Below, one piece after another: positions 47,201-61,100 of a DNA stretch of 64,000 nucleotides (its first letter is position 1; each line of letters opens with the position of its first letter). Under the pieces are notes generated by a model that worked only from the letters and a program-made list of their open reading frames with translations, searched no databases and had not been told where the DNA came from. A program made the position numbers and the translations under genes. This DNA is from Larimichthys crocea (lineage: Eukaryota > Chordata > Actinopteri > Sciaenidae), in the NCBI RefSeq assembly GCF_000972845.2, contig NC_040029.1, positions 5,302,767-5,366,766 on the forward strand, written 5' to 3'.

Positions 47201-50200
47201 ACAGCTGGGCACGGCAAATGTTACTCAAACTCTAGTAAACAGAGTATTCGTATGGGGCTATTTTCAGCCAGATGGTGTATGAGGGATCGACTTAAAATGA
47301 ACTTCAGTGGCTGTGTTTATTGTAATGGATAATGATGTGTTTTTAATGATTTTTGGAAATCAGTAGCACTCTGTAGCGTATATATAGAGTTTTGAGTAAA
47401 AAGAAATCATTGTTGGTTTTGGTCTTGATGCGATTTTTGAAAAAAAATAGATGTAATATGACTAGACCCTTGTATAATGTCATTGACAGTACTTTGAAAA
47501 GAAATCTTACCTTATGAGCTTTTTCAGGACCTCGCAACCAAATCTCATGGTCTCCATCAAGAGATGGAGTTTGCTCTGTTGTCATGGTGATGGAGTTGGA
47601 AGTTCCAGAAAAGGCGAGTACGTGGGCTTCGGTTTAATTTTATGTGCGTGCGCTTGTTGTTTTATTTATTATGTGATGAGTGTAAGAGTTGACTGCCATG
47701 TTCTCGTATTGAAACCATGTGTCTCTCATTAAAATACACGTTAATATGTTCATTCGGAATGGTGGGAGGACACATGTCAAATGTCAGATTGCTTTTTCCA
47801 TCAATCTATGAAAATCCGATGAAGACACACTAATATTATATACATTTGTATTGCAAATAAATAGGTTTGAGAACAGGGCTGTCATGCTGTTTACTGTATT
47901 TATGCAGTTTCCCACCCACACCCAGCACCCAGCTCTCCTCTGGTCTCCTCTCCTCCTTCTGAGGGAGGATGTAGGCTGATTCTTGACCTTTCAATGCACA
48001 CCCCTCCCACATGAACACTCACTCGCTCATGCACAGATCTAATATGTGTTTGCGCAGCCTAAGCCTCAGAGCCGGGGGACTCGGAAGAAGGCTTTAGCCC
48101 TGACTTGAAGCCCCCCACTTGAAAGTCAGCCTCCTCTGGCCCCAGTGGTGCAAGTATGGGAGATACACTCACTGTTGAGAGGTCGACTCCTGTGTCAGCA
48201 GGAAAAAAAGAGGGAAGAGCAATCGTTATCTGGTCATGCAGAGAAGAAAATGTTCTCCAACACTGCAGCAGAACATGTAAACTTGTTGTCACGGTCAGTC
48301 CAGGACTGTATTTTTTATTTATTTTTTCATCCTTGCAGTCACTCAAATGACGACACATTCTGCTGCTTCATCTGGCATCTGTGCAAAAAGACAAGCTTGT
48401 GTAATAAGGTGCAATATCATTAGCATGCTGATTCCAAGGAGGATGAATGTTTCTGTGGTCTTAAAAAGAGCCGCATGCATTTAGATTTGGGTCTCTCTCT
48501 ACCAGGGGCACTCTTACCTTTGCACTTTCCCAACTTCACCAAAAGAAGACAATTAACTCGAGTCTTAGAACTTTTTTTTTCTCTTCCTAACACTCTAAAC
48601 AAATTATCCTGCAGATTTTTTTTTTCCTCTTTTTTTTTTCCCCCAAACCTCCGTTGTCTCACTCTCCCTCATTAATTTGGGGGCTCACCACAGCTGAGAG
48701 CAATAATTGCTTTTTAGTATTCTTGGTGCAGTATGCTATGGGCTTCATTCTCTATAAGTAGATAAGACTAACCACTGTGATGGGATCTGCATTATTAATG
48801 TTAGTGTTCACTTGATGTTGTGTTTGGGGATGTGAGACAGAGCTCCTCTGGAATTCAGTTTATTAACGTTTAAAAATAGGCTGCTTAAAGTCCAAATATG
48901 CATGGGTGTGCACTCATGCATGTCACTTGAGAAAGAGAGAGGGGGAAAAACAGTGTTTCCGCGCATGTTATATTTGTGTGTGTGCATATTTGTCTGCGTG
49001 TGCATGCTTAGGCGTCTGATGAATGTAAATGCTAGACTTTGTCTTTGCATTTTCTGCCACGCCGCCTGTTTGCAGGTTACCCTGCTAGCGCGCGGAGCGG
49101 CTGCTTCACAACAATGAGAAGTGACAGAGGAGAGAATACCACTCTCGTTTGCGGCCAGGCTTGGCTGGCTCTGTGAGACCCAGAGCTCCCCGGTGACAGA
49201 GTCCTTATTTCTGGGAAGATGGGCCCGTAATCGGACTCATATACTTCACACCCTTTCCATGTAATTGGACTCTGGGTCGCAGACTTAACCAGAGCTGCCA
49301 ATCACTTCATTTGGGAGGGGATATGGGCAGAAAGTAGAGTGGAGAAAAGGAAGGGGTCTCTCTTTGCCCAGGCGGTAGCACAGCCTTTGACGAGCACACT
49401 GGTGAGTTTCGAGTCTTGGCATTGGCTGATATTGGGTTTTCTCAAATACAGCTTGCTCACCAAACCCAGAATGCACATATATATATTATTATGGTTATTC
49501 ATAAGTACTCGGTGCCTCTTTCTGCTACTTTCCATCCCCACTTTGTGCTTCACGCTCCAACATAGGTTGCGGTAATCTACCACCAGTTAAGTGGAATTAA
49601 TTTGACAAAGACACAAAGTTGAAGATTTGACTGGCTTCTTTTCAAACTTTTGCGATATTACAATCTCTTGGCCACGATAATTGTGTGATATCTTGACAGT
49701 CCTAGTCTGTATTTTGGTAAAGTAGCTGAATTCATAATTTGATATTCCACCCAGCAATTTTATTTTTCATACATACACAACAAGATTGATTGATGATTTA
49801 GTAAGTCGGAAATCAAATCACCAAAATCCCCTCCAGAAAACTGTAAAATGTTTTCTCTGCCGAGGTTTTCAGATATCTGCCTCTGAAATTTAATGTTGCA
49901 CCATATCAGCGAAGGTAAAATTTATTTTGTTTGTGTTGCTCAAGGAAGCCACCTTGTTATTGACAGTTTCCATTCCTGTCTTTTTTCTTTCCGCTTTGGT
50001 AAAAGAATAGTCAGTGGAAAACTGTCCTCTGTTGGACATTGTTTCTAGAAAAAAAATGCGGCTTTTGAGCTTTTCAGATGTTTTTTTTTCAACGCTACGA
50101 GCAGCATAAATGAAATTCTATGTATCTCCATTGCGTTGGCATCTTGTCAGACGTCGCTGTCAAGCAAATATCTCCAAACAGAAGCCATCGCCACGGTTAG

Positions 50201-53200
50201 ATACTCCGCAAGCTGACCCTTTTAACATTTGGCGCGATTCCAAGGAGTTGATTCTGAGTCCAGTAGTTTAGTTTGCTGAACCAGTGTTGTGTGCGCAGAC
50301 CTCCACACACGGGAGGACCGGTATAAAGAGAGGAGGATCAATTAACTTCTTTAATTAGGCTAATTTGAGCCAACTTTGTTAGCTCACTTACCTCTTCGGC
50401 TGTTGAAAAACGAGCAGCAGAACGCGGCTATTTGTGCATGCTAATTGCGGTTGTTGTATCAGTGCAGCGTTGAGATGGATGCCTCTGGAGTCCTATAGAG
50501 AAGGCAATGGATAGACTATACCTTTTATTCTGTCTGTGTATGTGTATAATCACCAGTAATTTCACTGCTCTGATTACTGTGGCACATATTTGTTGTTGTT
50601 TTTTTGATAATGAGAAGAATCAGCAGCTGTTCCATCACAGGTTTGGAATTTAATTTTAACTTTGATATTAGTTTTCCAGCTCTAGTACAACATTTTTTTT
50701 AATACGGGGCTGAAACATTAGTGGTTTAATGACAAAGACAAGTGAACGCATGGCCCTCCTGCACACTAACTATACACAATATAAATCTCTGCTGCCATAG
50801 CCGTACACTGTACATACACAGGAAAAGCAAGCAGCGCCTGGGGAAGCTCCGGCACGTGAGCACGGCGTAAATTATCTGCCCAGATTGCTTTTCTGGAGTT
50901 AATCATCTCCTTTTATGTTATTCATTCGTCAATGGTTATTGTTTGTCAAAGTAATGCAGTCGCCGCACGATATGAAGTGGAATGTAAATTTTGTTTGGGC
51001 AACTCATCGTTATGCGCAAAAAAAAAAAAAAAAAAAAAAGAAAGAGGGTGGCCGCGCGGCAGGATTTACATTTACAATTACAGTCATGATACAATCATCT
51101 CTCATCATAATTCCTCTGCCCGGCATGTCAGCTCGGATACAGAACAGGCTTTACACACTGCATACCAAACAGCTGCTTGGCAGGCCTGGCACCGTGCTCC
51201 CAGGCCTAGTGATTTACACCCTGCAAAGCGTCACTCCCTCTCTCTCCTTTTGTCTCGCGCCGCTTCTGTGTACCTCTAATTCTTAATGTCTGTCTCTTTC
51301 AGTGTCTCTGCCCCTGTAATTCCCGCCGCTTGTCTCCCCGAGTCCCACAAAACACGCGGCCAGTTCAATTCCTGTAGCTTGAACCATCGCCACTCAAAAC
51401 GCTGAGGTGAACTTGCCAAGGAGTCATAAAGTCATTTGTCAAGAGTCAGCCAGTGATATTTGTTATGTTGCCAGGCTCTCGTCTGGTCTGTCATCTTCTC
51501 TCTTTTTATTTTATCAGGGGGGAAAGGTGGGGTGCGAATCATTTGAGCCAGTGGTATCCTGCAGGATGTCAAAGGCCCGTGAAGTGCAAAAAGTAATTAT
51601 CTTGTAGGATAGGAGCAAAAATGGCTGGATTTGTGCAGGCAAGGTACCTTTACCTTTACCACCTCCAAGACACCAAGACAACTGAAAAATTCCATCAGTG
51701 TAGTACACCGAGTTAACGTGTCCTTGAATAAACTCTAAATGGAGATAAATCCTTGAGTGATTACAAAAATGTCAATACATCTGTTAGCATTAACTGACTC
51801 TTCAGATATTCCTGTGAAGCCCTCGGGATGTGTTGCAACCGAAAGTCAGCTTGAAACCATGTATCACAAATATTGTCATTCCACATCTACTTCAGTGTCA
51901 GCCCGACTTCTCTCTTCTTTTTTTTCTTTTTATAAATCCTGAAAAAGTTGGCGTGTTGAAGATAAAAAAAAAATCCAGCAGCAGCCTTCTCCCTGCGTTG
52001 GCAGATGTTGTGACCCTCTGGTGTAGCGGTTCATTATGCCTCTGGGTAGAAAAACTTCAAACTTGAAACATCCGAGTTCACAGAGACCTTTTACAGAGCG
52101 TCTCTCGTCACCTAACTAACCTGAATCTCTGGGGCTCCAAACGATCCGGTATTATTGGCTCTCTTGAATCGTACCATTGTTATTTTTGAACGCGTTCATC
52201 AGAAGTCATTAAAGGTTTGTAACGCCATTACCAATGGACTCCTGGGTAAATAACAAACATGTTTGTGTCTAAATTTATAGAGAAGTACATGTTGGGTAAT
52301 GAATTGTTCTGCATTTCTCTTTATAGACTCAATTATCTTGACTATAAAAGAAACGAAAGAAGGTGTTCAGTCCAAGTGTGCTGTGGAGTAAGTGGGATGA
52401 TTCTCCTGGTGAACACAGAGCGGACATATAAACCTCTGTGGACAGCCGCATGTCTTTTTATATGCCAGCTATCATTCAGTCTTAGTGAGAGAAAAATCTG
52501 ACAGTTTCATCTTTGATATCTTCTTCTGGATTTTCCTGCTGATTTGCACTTTTCAGTTTTGACCAGGGAATTGTTTGGAGGGGTGAGGGGTGTTTAAAAT
52601 GTACCCTAAGAATAACTAGGAAAATATTCAACGTTGGCAGTTCTGATGCAAACATTGCAAGAGAAATCTCATGGATTATTAAGTCATTTTTCTATCCTAA
52701 CCGAGCATGACACCACACATCACATACTGTGAGGCACACGAAGTGATCTAACCCTCGTGGATAAAGCACACGTGGCTTTGTGCCTTCGAGATTCTCACGC
52801 CAGGAATGATCCCTGTGATGGTTGGCTCATGCATCATTTTACAATACATCACACTCCTGTATCTCACTGTTTTGTGGAACAGCTGACGAGTGCTTTTATT
52901 TCACCTCTGATAACAGAAAATCCTAGTAATCAGCTCTCTGTTCAAGACTTTTACAATGATTTTCTGCTCAAAATTGCATGTATAAGGGGGACTGAGTGTC
53001 TGGTCTCACTTTCATGTGGATTTGGAAGTGCACTCGCAGCCAATTTTTCTTTGTCAGTATTCAAGTGTTGCCTTGCCCTGTTGATCTTATCAGGGAAGCT
53101 GGAGCACAAATCCGGCGAAAGCAGCTTTATTTTAATGTCACAGGTATTAGATTTGCTGAAGAGCGAATATTGAAATGGGCTTGAACTTGGCACGTTTAAG

Positions 53201-54000
53201 GGGCTCCGCATCCATTCTGCTTGTGGTGCAGATCTGTGTTGGGGAAATGAGTTTTTCCCCCCCAGACGCAATGCCAGTCTAGCACTCTTCCTTCTTTTTT
53301 TTAGAAGCCTTCTCTTTCTCCAATCACACTTCTGCTGAATCCCACACGCTGTCTGACAAGAGTTTTATGCTAATGCAAGCAGTTTGGGAAAGGGGGGCAG
53401 AGGCAGAGTGAGGGGCGATGACAGGGGACCGGGATTCATCCAACAGACATCTTGTACTGGTTGCATGTAGAACAGAGCTCCTCGCCTCATTTGAGGTTTA
53501 AGCTATTTCATTTTATGTCCAAAACGTTTCCTCTTAAGGGCTAATTATACACGAGCTGCCAGAAAGTAACAATGTAAAGTACAAGGGTTGGAGAGATTGT
53601 AAGGAATGTACTCCCTGTCTGTCCCCATATCTCCCTGAAATTTACATAGATTAAGGAATACAGAAAGAGCCCAATTACCATAAATACCAATTAACATAAC
53701 CTATTAGTCAAGCCAGGTTACATTTCATTTAAACAGGACTTTTGTGCAAATCCAACCTCCCCTCTGGGGCCAAAATGGACAAAGACAAAGAAAGAAACAT
53801 TAAGATACCCTTGGGCAATACATGACACCTTTTTATAAGCATGCATATGAAAAGCAATTGCATTCTTATCCCTCTCATACTGTATCCCAGTGAAAACCTG
53901 CGATTCATTATTTCTCGTTGCGCTGAGCTTTTGCTGCTGCGTAGAGGTCTTGCTTCTACGATGCCAAACACAGAGTCAGCTTGGAGAAAACCAAAAAAGA
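44210..54000. other. Intronic DNA, no gene
   Basis: Apart from T and A runs (48608-48617, 48631-48640, A22 at 51018-51039), the A/T-rich block at 50336-50365 with two TTAATTAGG-like cores, and scattered short CA patches, nothing is recognised. The antisense frame at 45793-46251 (152 codons) and the plus frame at 52757-53173 (138 codons) have no recognisable domains or splice context. Confidence 0.55.
51018..51039. repeat. Poly-A run (22)
   Basis: A22 followed by GAAAGAGGG. No retroelement 3' end is recognisable upstream of it. Confidence 0.95.
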
Positions 54001-57000
54001 AAAAAAAGTAATTAATTTCTTGCCCTAGTTCTTGTCCAAACCCACACTGTCATGAGGCCTGAAGGTTTGGACACGTTTTAGTGGGTAAATTATCTCAGCA
54101 ATCTTGCGCAAGCATCAAGGGGGTGTCATGAGGAAATGTTACTGTGTAAACAAGGCATTTGTATCAGCTATCCCGAGAGTGATTCACTGGCCCCTATTGT
54201 TAAGTCAATTAATCCTTTTACCTAGGAGTTGCAGCACCGTCCCCACCCCCCTTTGAGTTGGGTTTTCAAAGAATTACATCAGGTTCACCCCATGTGGAGG
54301 TAAGAGGGGGGGAAGGTCTGCTGAAGCACAATCGGCCCAGCTTTGAGAGAGCTCAGCCGGATCACAAGGCCGAGTTCATTAAACGGGAGCAAACTCGAGG
54401 GAGAGAGTGCGTAAAAGTACACCCAGCGACGGCGTCAAAGGACAGCCATCAGGTGACCCAATCTCTGCCCAGCAGCTGGCCACTCGTTCCCCGGCCAATT
54501 AGCCCGGAGAGTTGAGATGCTTTCACTCGTCGTGATAAGGCCCCTGCCTCTTTCGCATCGGGCCGCTTTAATCAGCCTCTTCCTGAGCATCAGTCTTCAG
54601 ATTAAGGCTCTATCAGCGCCACACAGAGGAAGGGCCTGTTCACTCGCAGCGGTCCCGCCTCTTAACAGGCGAGGCAGCGGTGTGTGAGCGAAGGGAGGCA
54701 TGGGTCGACAGAGATAAGATGCACCGAGAGTCGGTGAAAAGGGGGGGAAGAAGCAAAGGACGGGAGCAGAGCCGTGGAAGACGGACAATCAAACACAGCC
54801 AGCGAGTCGCAGGTGTGTGTGTGTGTGCGCACGCTTCTGTGTGCATGCAGTGCCGATCACTGTCTTGTCTTTTTTTATTGTAAATCAAAGACATCTAATA
54901 CCGCATTCATTTTCCTGGCTGAGCAATGCTAACAGACAGGAAATTGTGTTTCCTGAGGTCTGCCTGCTTGACCGTCCATGATTGCACCGAGGTATGAAAA
55001 CACAATATTGAACAAGCACACTCCAAATTATCCAACAGCACTTGAAAAAAAAAAGAGAATACATCTGAAGCCGCGCCACCTTCAAAGGAGATTTGTGAAG
55101 GTACATCACTTTTAATCCTGACGTAGATTTGGTTGGCCTCCGAACAAGTGCATAACCAGAAGGATATCTATGTAATGCCTTTCCAAATGCAAGTCTATTT
55201 CCCTCGCTTCAGTTCCCTTCACTCAGCAGTCCTCTTATAAAAGCTCTTCGCTGAGAGACTGAAGGGACGCAAGAGTTGTTCCAGGTCGGACGTAGTTTTG
55301 ATGTACTCTCTTGTTGTTACAAACAGAGGGCTTATGGACCAAAGCCCGTCTCCATCCCATGTTATGTCACCATCATCGAGCTATTAGACCAACATGCCGC
55401 TCACCAGCACACTGACTGAGCACTTGGGCCATTTGAGGGAGCACTAGAGAGTCAGCTCTTTGTGCTACCTGCAGAAACCCGCGTCCTTGTGATCCGCAGG
55501 ATGTCAACTTGACTCGATCCATCTGCGCCCTTTGATACAACAGAATAGCAAGTCACAGGACCTTGCTGGGATGTTAAAAGTATTTGACAAAGAACGGTTA
55601 AGGGAAAGCTCTTAAACATTTGCCTTTGCTCGGCGACAAAACTTGGAGTCAGCGGAGGTTGTAGGTGAATCAGATTTCCATTTCAAATAAAAGATTTGCA
55701 TTTGTCCTTCCTTTAGACAGTATGATTTGGTTCAGTTTTCTGTGACTTTTCCCACGTCGGGCTCCAATGTCACATTTTCATTATGCGCCAGCTGAGCACT
55801 GGCTGTTGGTTTAGTGGAACTGATTGTTTTTTGATGACAGTTGAGAAGGTGACTTACATATTTAGTTGATGCTTAACATTGGTGGTAAGTAAGGGCATTG
55901 AAATGCCAAAATTGAGTGTGCAAAATTGTATCGCTGGCACTTAAGAGCACCCTAACCGTTTGAATGATCACGGACAATCTTGCCTCGGGTTATGTGTAAA
56001 GTGTCCACTCACAATTTTAATATTTTCTCCTGTGTGTTTAGCCCTGATTCACCTTTGCAGAGTGATTTGGCTTTAGGCTGTTGCTTTTTGCGCTTGTTAG
56101 GAAAAAGCTTTATTTGGAGGAAATGGGCGTAAGTGACAATGATTTGCACAGACAACGACACAAGGTTAATAAGCGGCGTTTAAACACCAGTAAGAGCTGT
56201 CACAATGTTAAAAAGTTAGTCTGCGCCTGCAGATAAAATCAACAGTCTTTGGAGCTAAAGTGCCATTCAGAGCCGTGAGCTCAAAATGCATGAGATGATC
56301 AGGTTGAATTTGTGTGGAATTTGCCTTCCCAACCCAGTTTTATGTAGCGACGCCCCTGGGACTGGACCCAGGCTTGTAGAAAAGAACAGCAGCTCGGCCG
56401 AGTGGTTATCCATCAGGCTTCAGTCTAACTCCACAGGGGGAACCGGTCAAAGAAACACACAGACACACACACACACACTGTTACGATTGCCACCTCTGAG
56501 AATATCCTCGCCAGTGACTAAATTGGCTGCAGGAAACACTTTTTGGAGGAAGTGCGAGTGTGCCCATTAGCAAAGGAAAGCAGGTGCACTGGTTTGCCCA
56601 AATCCCAGGATTTATTCCACGGTCATCAGGCCCTGAGGAATAAATGGTTATTTGGCCTTGTTTCATTTTGAACAGAATAAAACCGTATGGGGAAAAGAGG
56701 AAGGAGGGTGAAGCTAACAGGGACTTTGCAAAGTCATCCCCCTTTCAGTCATTTGTTTGCGTCCACCGAGGTTTGGATCCTGACATGAAGAAGCCATTTG
56801 CGCAGAAGAGCTCGTTTTTATTGAGTGTCAACATTTAGTTTACCATGCATCTTCACCGTGCCGGCGTACATCTACATTTCTCCGGGGCCGCCCCGGGCAG
56901 CCTGTCAACTGAATGAGGTGGTTATTAATGTAGACACTTGTCTGCGTGCTCACTGCGTCCATACAGCTGTGACAGAGAGGCTGTTACGTGTGTCATGACA

Positions 57001-57885
57001 ACGCACATGCAGAATGGATAGAGGGAAAGCGCCAATTATGACCTCAATGCTCCAAAGTGGCTTTTAGTGCCCAGACAAGGAGATATCTTGAAACTTGACT
57101 CTGACACACATCCACTCACACTCTCACATCTACATGCACAGTGTGTTTCCTTTTCAACTCTTTGATTACTTTGTGGGTGCAGTGATTGTGAGGCCACCCT
57201 TGATTAGCTCAATTTATTCCCCAGCCATGCCAGAGGGCCATTTAGGGAAGTTTTTGCAGACTCTTTCCATTTATCAAGATGGGAGGCAGACATGATTCGA
57301 ATCTTAATATGCCCTTGTGGTGGAATACAAACAAGTGCATGCAGACGCACTTTGGCTCTCAGTGTGCATGCACATACATTTTTTAGGATGAAAGAAAGAA
57401 CAAATAAGTCTTGGAAAATGATGTTTGATTATCATATGGGCTTTGTTGTGGCAGTTTGTTTTTTGAAGCTTCTTATTATGGATGTAGAGTCAGCCCCCGA
57501 ACACTCCACTCCTCGAACTCCTACTCTCTGAAAGTCAGAGTTGACAAAAGGACGGTGCAGCGGTGAAGTTTGATCCCAGATATACTTTTTAAAAACGTTG
57601 CCTGCTAATCGTTGCTGACTCACAGCAAATGATTCATGCTCCCGATATCCCACCGCCACTACAAACCAACAGGTGGCTGTGTTTAAATAAGTGGGGCTGC
57701 CAACCAGAAAGAACTAAAGGCCATCATAATTGGCGATAATCTGGATGACATGACACATTGAGTGGTCTGCAGACTTAGAAATATGGCATTGGTAGACAGA
57801 TCAATCAATGTAGTTCTTTATTGTTGGACTCTTCCCAGAGTTCTTTTTTGTTTTCAAACCAGTCACTGAATATCTGAGTATGCTT

Positions 57886-57913
57886 GTCTAATTTCCAAAA
57901 TTGGAAATCAGAC
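57886..57913. repeat. 13-bp inverted repeat, one mismatch
   Basis: GTCTAATTTCCAA (57886-57898) and TTGGAAATCAGAC (57901-57913) are reverse complements except for one position, with a 2-nt spacer. Confidence 0.85.
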
Positions 57914-58130
57914 AGCTCTGAATTCTAATGGTTCCTGTTCAGAGTGTTAAAGTTGTAACATTTGAAGTGATACAATGTGACAAAATCCAATCAGGTTTTT
58001 GTCACATTAATTATATTGTCCTTCCCGTCTAAAAGCAAAAAAAAAATTGCATTGAAACTTAAGGACTTTGTTTGTTTGACAGCCACGTAAAGACTAAAGT
58101 CATGCACCACTGGCATTACTCAACCTGTGT

Positions 58131-58153
58131 AAGGTTGTCTTGGCAACAACCTT
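58131..58153. promoter_or_regulatory. 8-bp hairpin overlapping an X-box-like motif
   Basis: AAGGTTGT and ACAACCTT are perfect inverted arms around CTTGGCA. Inside lies GTTGTCTTGGCAAC (58134-58147), one base off an RFX X-box. TGGCAACAAC recurs at about 58172-58181. Confidence 0.4.
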
Positions 58154-61100
58154 TATAGCCTGTGTAATACCATGGCAACAACATAATGGCCAGGTAATAC
58201 AGGCAGCATTTAGAGGAGAGGTGGGTGGGGAGGGGGGTTGGGGCTGCCTTGTAACAGCAGATCCTGCACTAGTTCATCCACCAATTTTTTGTCCCCATGT
58301 CTGGGATCAGCCCTGGAGATGCCTCCACCCCATCCAACAACCAAACGGAGGATTTTAGGGTTTGAAATTGGTGAGACAGTAGATGATCTCCTGTTTTCCT
58401 GGCATCGGAACTGAGGTTAACAGGCTCTTTTCAGCACCGGGCCATAATGTCGGCTATCCGCCATTGTCTCCAGTAGGCATAATCAGTTTACGCTGACTCT
58501 CTCCCTGTTTTGACAACGCGCACACATCTGAAGAATGAGGGGGACAATGCAGTGGACATTAATTCCTTCTGAGAACGTCTTATTAGTCTCGAGAGGCTGT
58601 TTCCAGAAAATGGCTCTGAATTTATCTTGCTCCACTTCCTGATGTGAGCGGAATTTCTTTACCATGACACGATGAGAGCGCTCATCAATTTTCTGTTTAT
58701 GTTGAATCACAGTCTCTTTAAAGAACGGCCTCCTGGGAAATTATTTCCCATCTCAACAAACATTGTGTTTAAGTTGCCCACACTTACCTGCATCCATCCC
58801 AAATGTATCGACTCAGGCAGTATGCAGCTTCTGTTTTCCTCTCTTTCTCTTTCTCTCTTTTTTTTTTTCCAAAAGCCCCTTTCTGCAACTCTCTGCATTT
58901 TTCAGTCCGAAAATAGCGGAATCACGGGAATGTGACAGGATTGAATCTCAGCTGGCTGATTGGATTGTCTTTTTGCTCTATCTCAGGCTGCATTAAGCGG
59001 CCGAGGCTTCGGACGTATAAAAAGGTGATGGATGCCTCCTCCTTACGTCTGGACCGCTCCGAGCTGACCTCAGCAGAAGCCGGGAAAGGCAAAAAAAAAA
59101 AAAGCCTGTGATTTACTGACGAGGCCAGTGAAAGCAGAGGGGAGGATGAATGCCACTCAGCTCCCACGGCTGACAGATGTAAAGAAGTGCTCCCACTGCT
59201 TCTCTGTCTGTCGTTTTCCTTCACTTTTTCTCTCCACCGCGTTCGGGAGGGAACGTACAGCTTGGAGAAAATTACGAAGGGTAATTATCACTTGCTGGAA
59301 ATCACAAGATTTCGTGATTAGCTATCAAACCCATTTCACTCCTCATCTCATGTTTCCAGTTTACTCATTCTCTCCTCGCTAATTAGTCCGCTCGGTCAGT
59401 ACGTTATCTGCTCCACTCCCACCCCCCCCTCCACCATTATTCACCGCTGCCGCTCTCATTTCAGTCCTCTAAGGTTTTAACATTACAAGAACATCAAGAT
59501 CAATTGGTACAGTGGTGGTTTTAGTACTAAGTGGGTGCATCTGCTGTGACCCTGCCATCCATCCGTCAGTAATAATTAGACTGCAAGACGGATTTTCTTC
59601 CCATGCGAAGCAAACGATGGGCGAGCCCAGCATTCTGTCTCTTTAGTCTATACGCCGGCTGTTTGACTGCGTTAGAAAGCAGAAATGATTCAGGCAAATG
59701 CCAGAGAGCCCATTATACCACATACAATAAGATGACTCACAACCTCATTATTATTAATTCAAGCGAATCCTCATCACAAAGCTGGACCTCAGGGATAAAC
59801 CCTCAGATTTTTTGTTGGGCTTCTATGGTCAGTCAAAGCAGTCAAACAGTTTGGTTTCCCCACCTGTGGTTTAGTTTACGTGGTCCAGATTAAAGAAAAA
59901 TCCTGACTACTCAAACTCTTGAGCTCTAACTCTGACAGTTTTGATGCTACGGTTCGGCTCGGAAACCTGCCCGTTTAAAGCAGTCATGATGTGTCTTGTT
60001 TGAGGTCAAATTGCAGCTTTCACAGCAGCCTGAAAAGAGTACTCCATCACTAATGCATTGCACTCCTATAATATTGTCAGACTTCCTTTTAAATATTAAA
60101 ATTGATGCAGCAGAGCCAAAAGATTTCATCTTTTTATTCCATGCATTTCCTTCTCCGCTCCTACATTATGCAACTCGACCAGCATAAGTTCACTTAGAGA
60201 TTTGGGCGTGCTCGTAGCAGCTAATGTAGCCTCAAGCCTCGAGCGGAGATGAGCAGGCTACAGAAGTAAACTCACATCTTCCTGACTTCACACTGCCACA
60301 CGTCCTCTGAAGCAAACAGCCACATGCACCAGAGTTAGTTTGACCTGCATTAAAAGCACCCTTTGACCCACATAGGATATGGGATAGCAAAGTTATATAT
60401 ACAGCTGGACATATAATATTTGTTCCAAAAAGTAGGACTATACTGGTTAAACACAGACAGACATTCAGATTTGGTCATGAGTCTGTGACAGATGAGCTAA
60501 GAAATCTCTTAAGTTTATAGCCACTGGATAGTTGAGAATTTATTAAGCGTTCACCTCCAAGATGTGCTCAGTTTTTCTTGTCCCTGGTGATCGGTTTGGC
60601 TACAGCATCTCGGGCTGCTCTCTTTTTGGGAGTTCGAGTGAAAAGGGCATTAACCTAATGTATTTACAAAGTCAGACCTGAACAAGAAGCTTCTGTAAAT
60701 GTAAAGCCGACGGCTGATTTTGAGAGTTAAAGTTAAGGACTGATAAAAACACCCCGCGTTTCTGACCCGCTGACTTTGTTTAAGAGAGAGGAGAAACCAA
60801 ATAGGAATTGATCTCTTGCCTCTGAGCCTTATCTGTCCAATCCTTAAAACTCTCAGCCTTTTGTTTAAGTGTAGAAAGTGTTGTGACATCCAGTGGTCAC
60901 TGCCAGCAGTGCACCTACACTGACACCTTTATTTACAGTAGGTTTGGCTTGATAGGCATTGAAAGCCCCTTGTCGTTTACAGGAACGCAGCCTAGGGAAC
61001 AATTGGAAGACATTTGCCGGAGCATCATCACCCGGAGAGCACTGGATTTAATGATGAAAATTACACAGTTTCTGTTTATGTGTGGAAGAGACTGGATCAA

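Noticed and set aside
51995..52035. CTGGTGTAGCGGTTCATTATGC resembling a tRNA D arm
   Set aside because: No matching anticodon or T arm follows; too short to support a tRNA or SINE.
52757..53173. 138-codon plus-strand open frame
   Set aside because: No recognisable family and no exon boundaries; an antisense frame of over 100 codons overlaps it, which suggests chance.
56345..56450. tRNA-like stretch (CTCGGCCGAGTGGTTA and a GGTCCAGTCCC-like motif on the other strand)
   Set aside because: The two motifs are on opposite strands and no cloverleaf can be drawn with a consistent acceptor stem.
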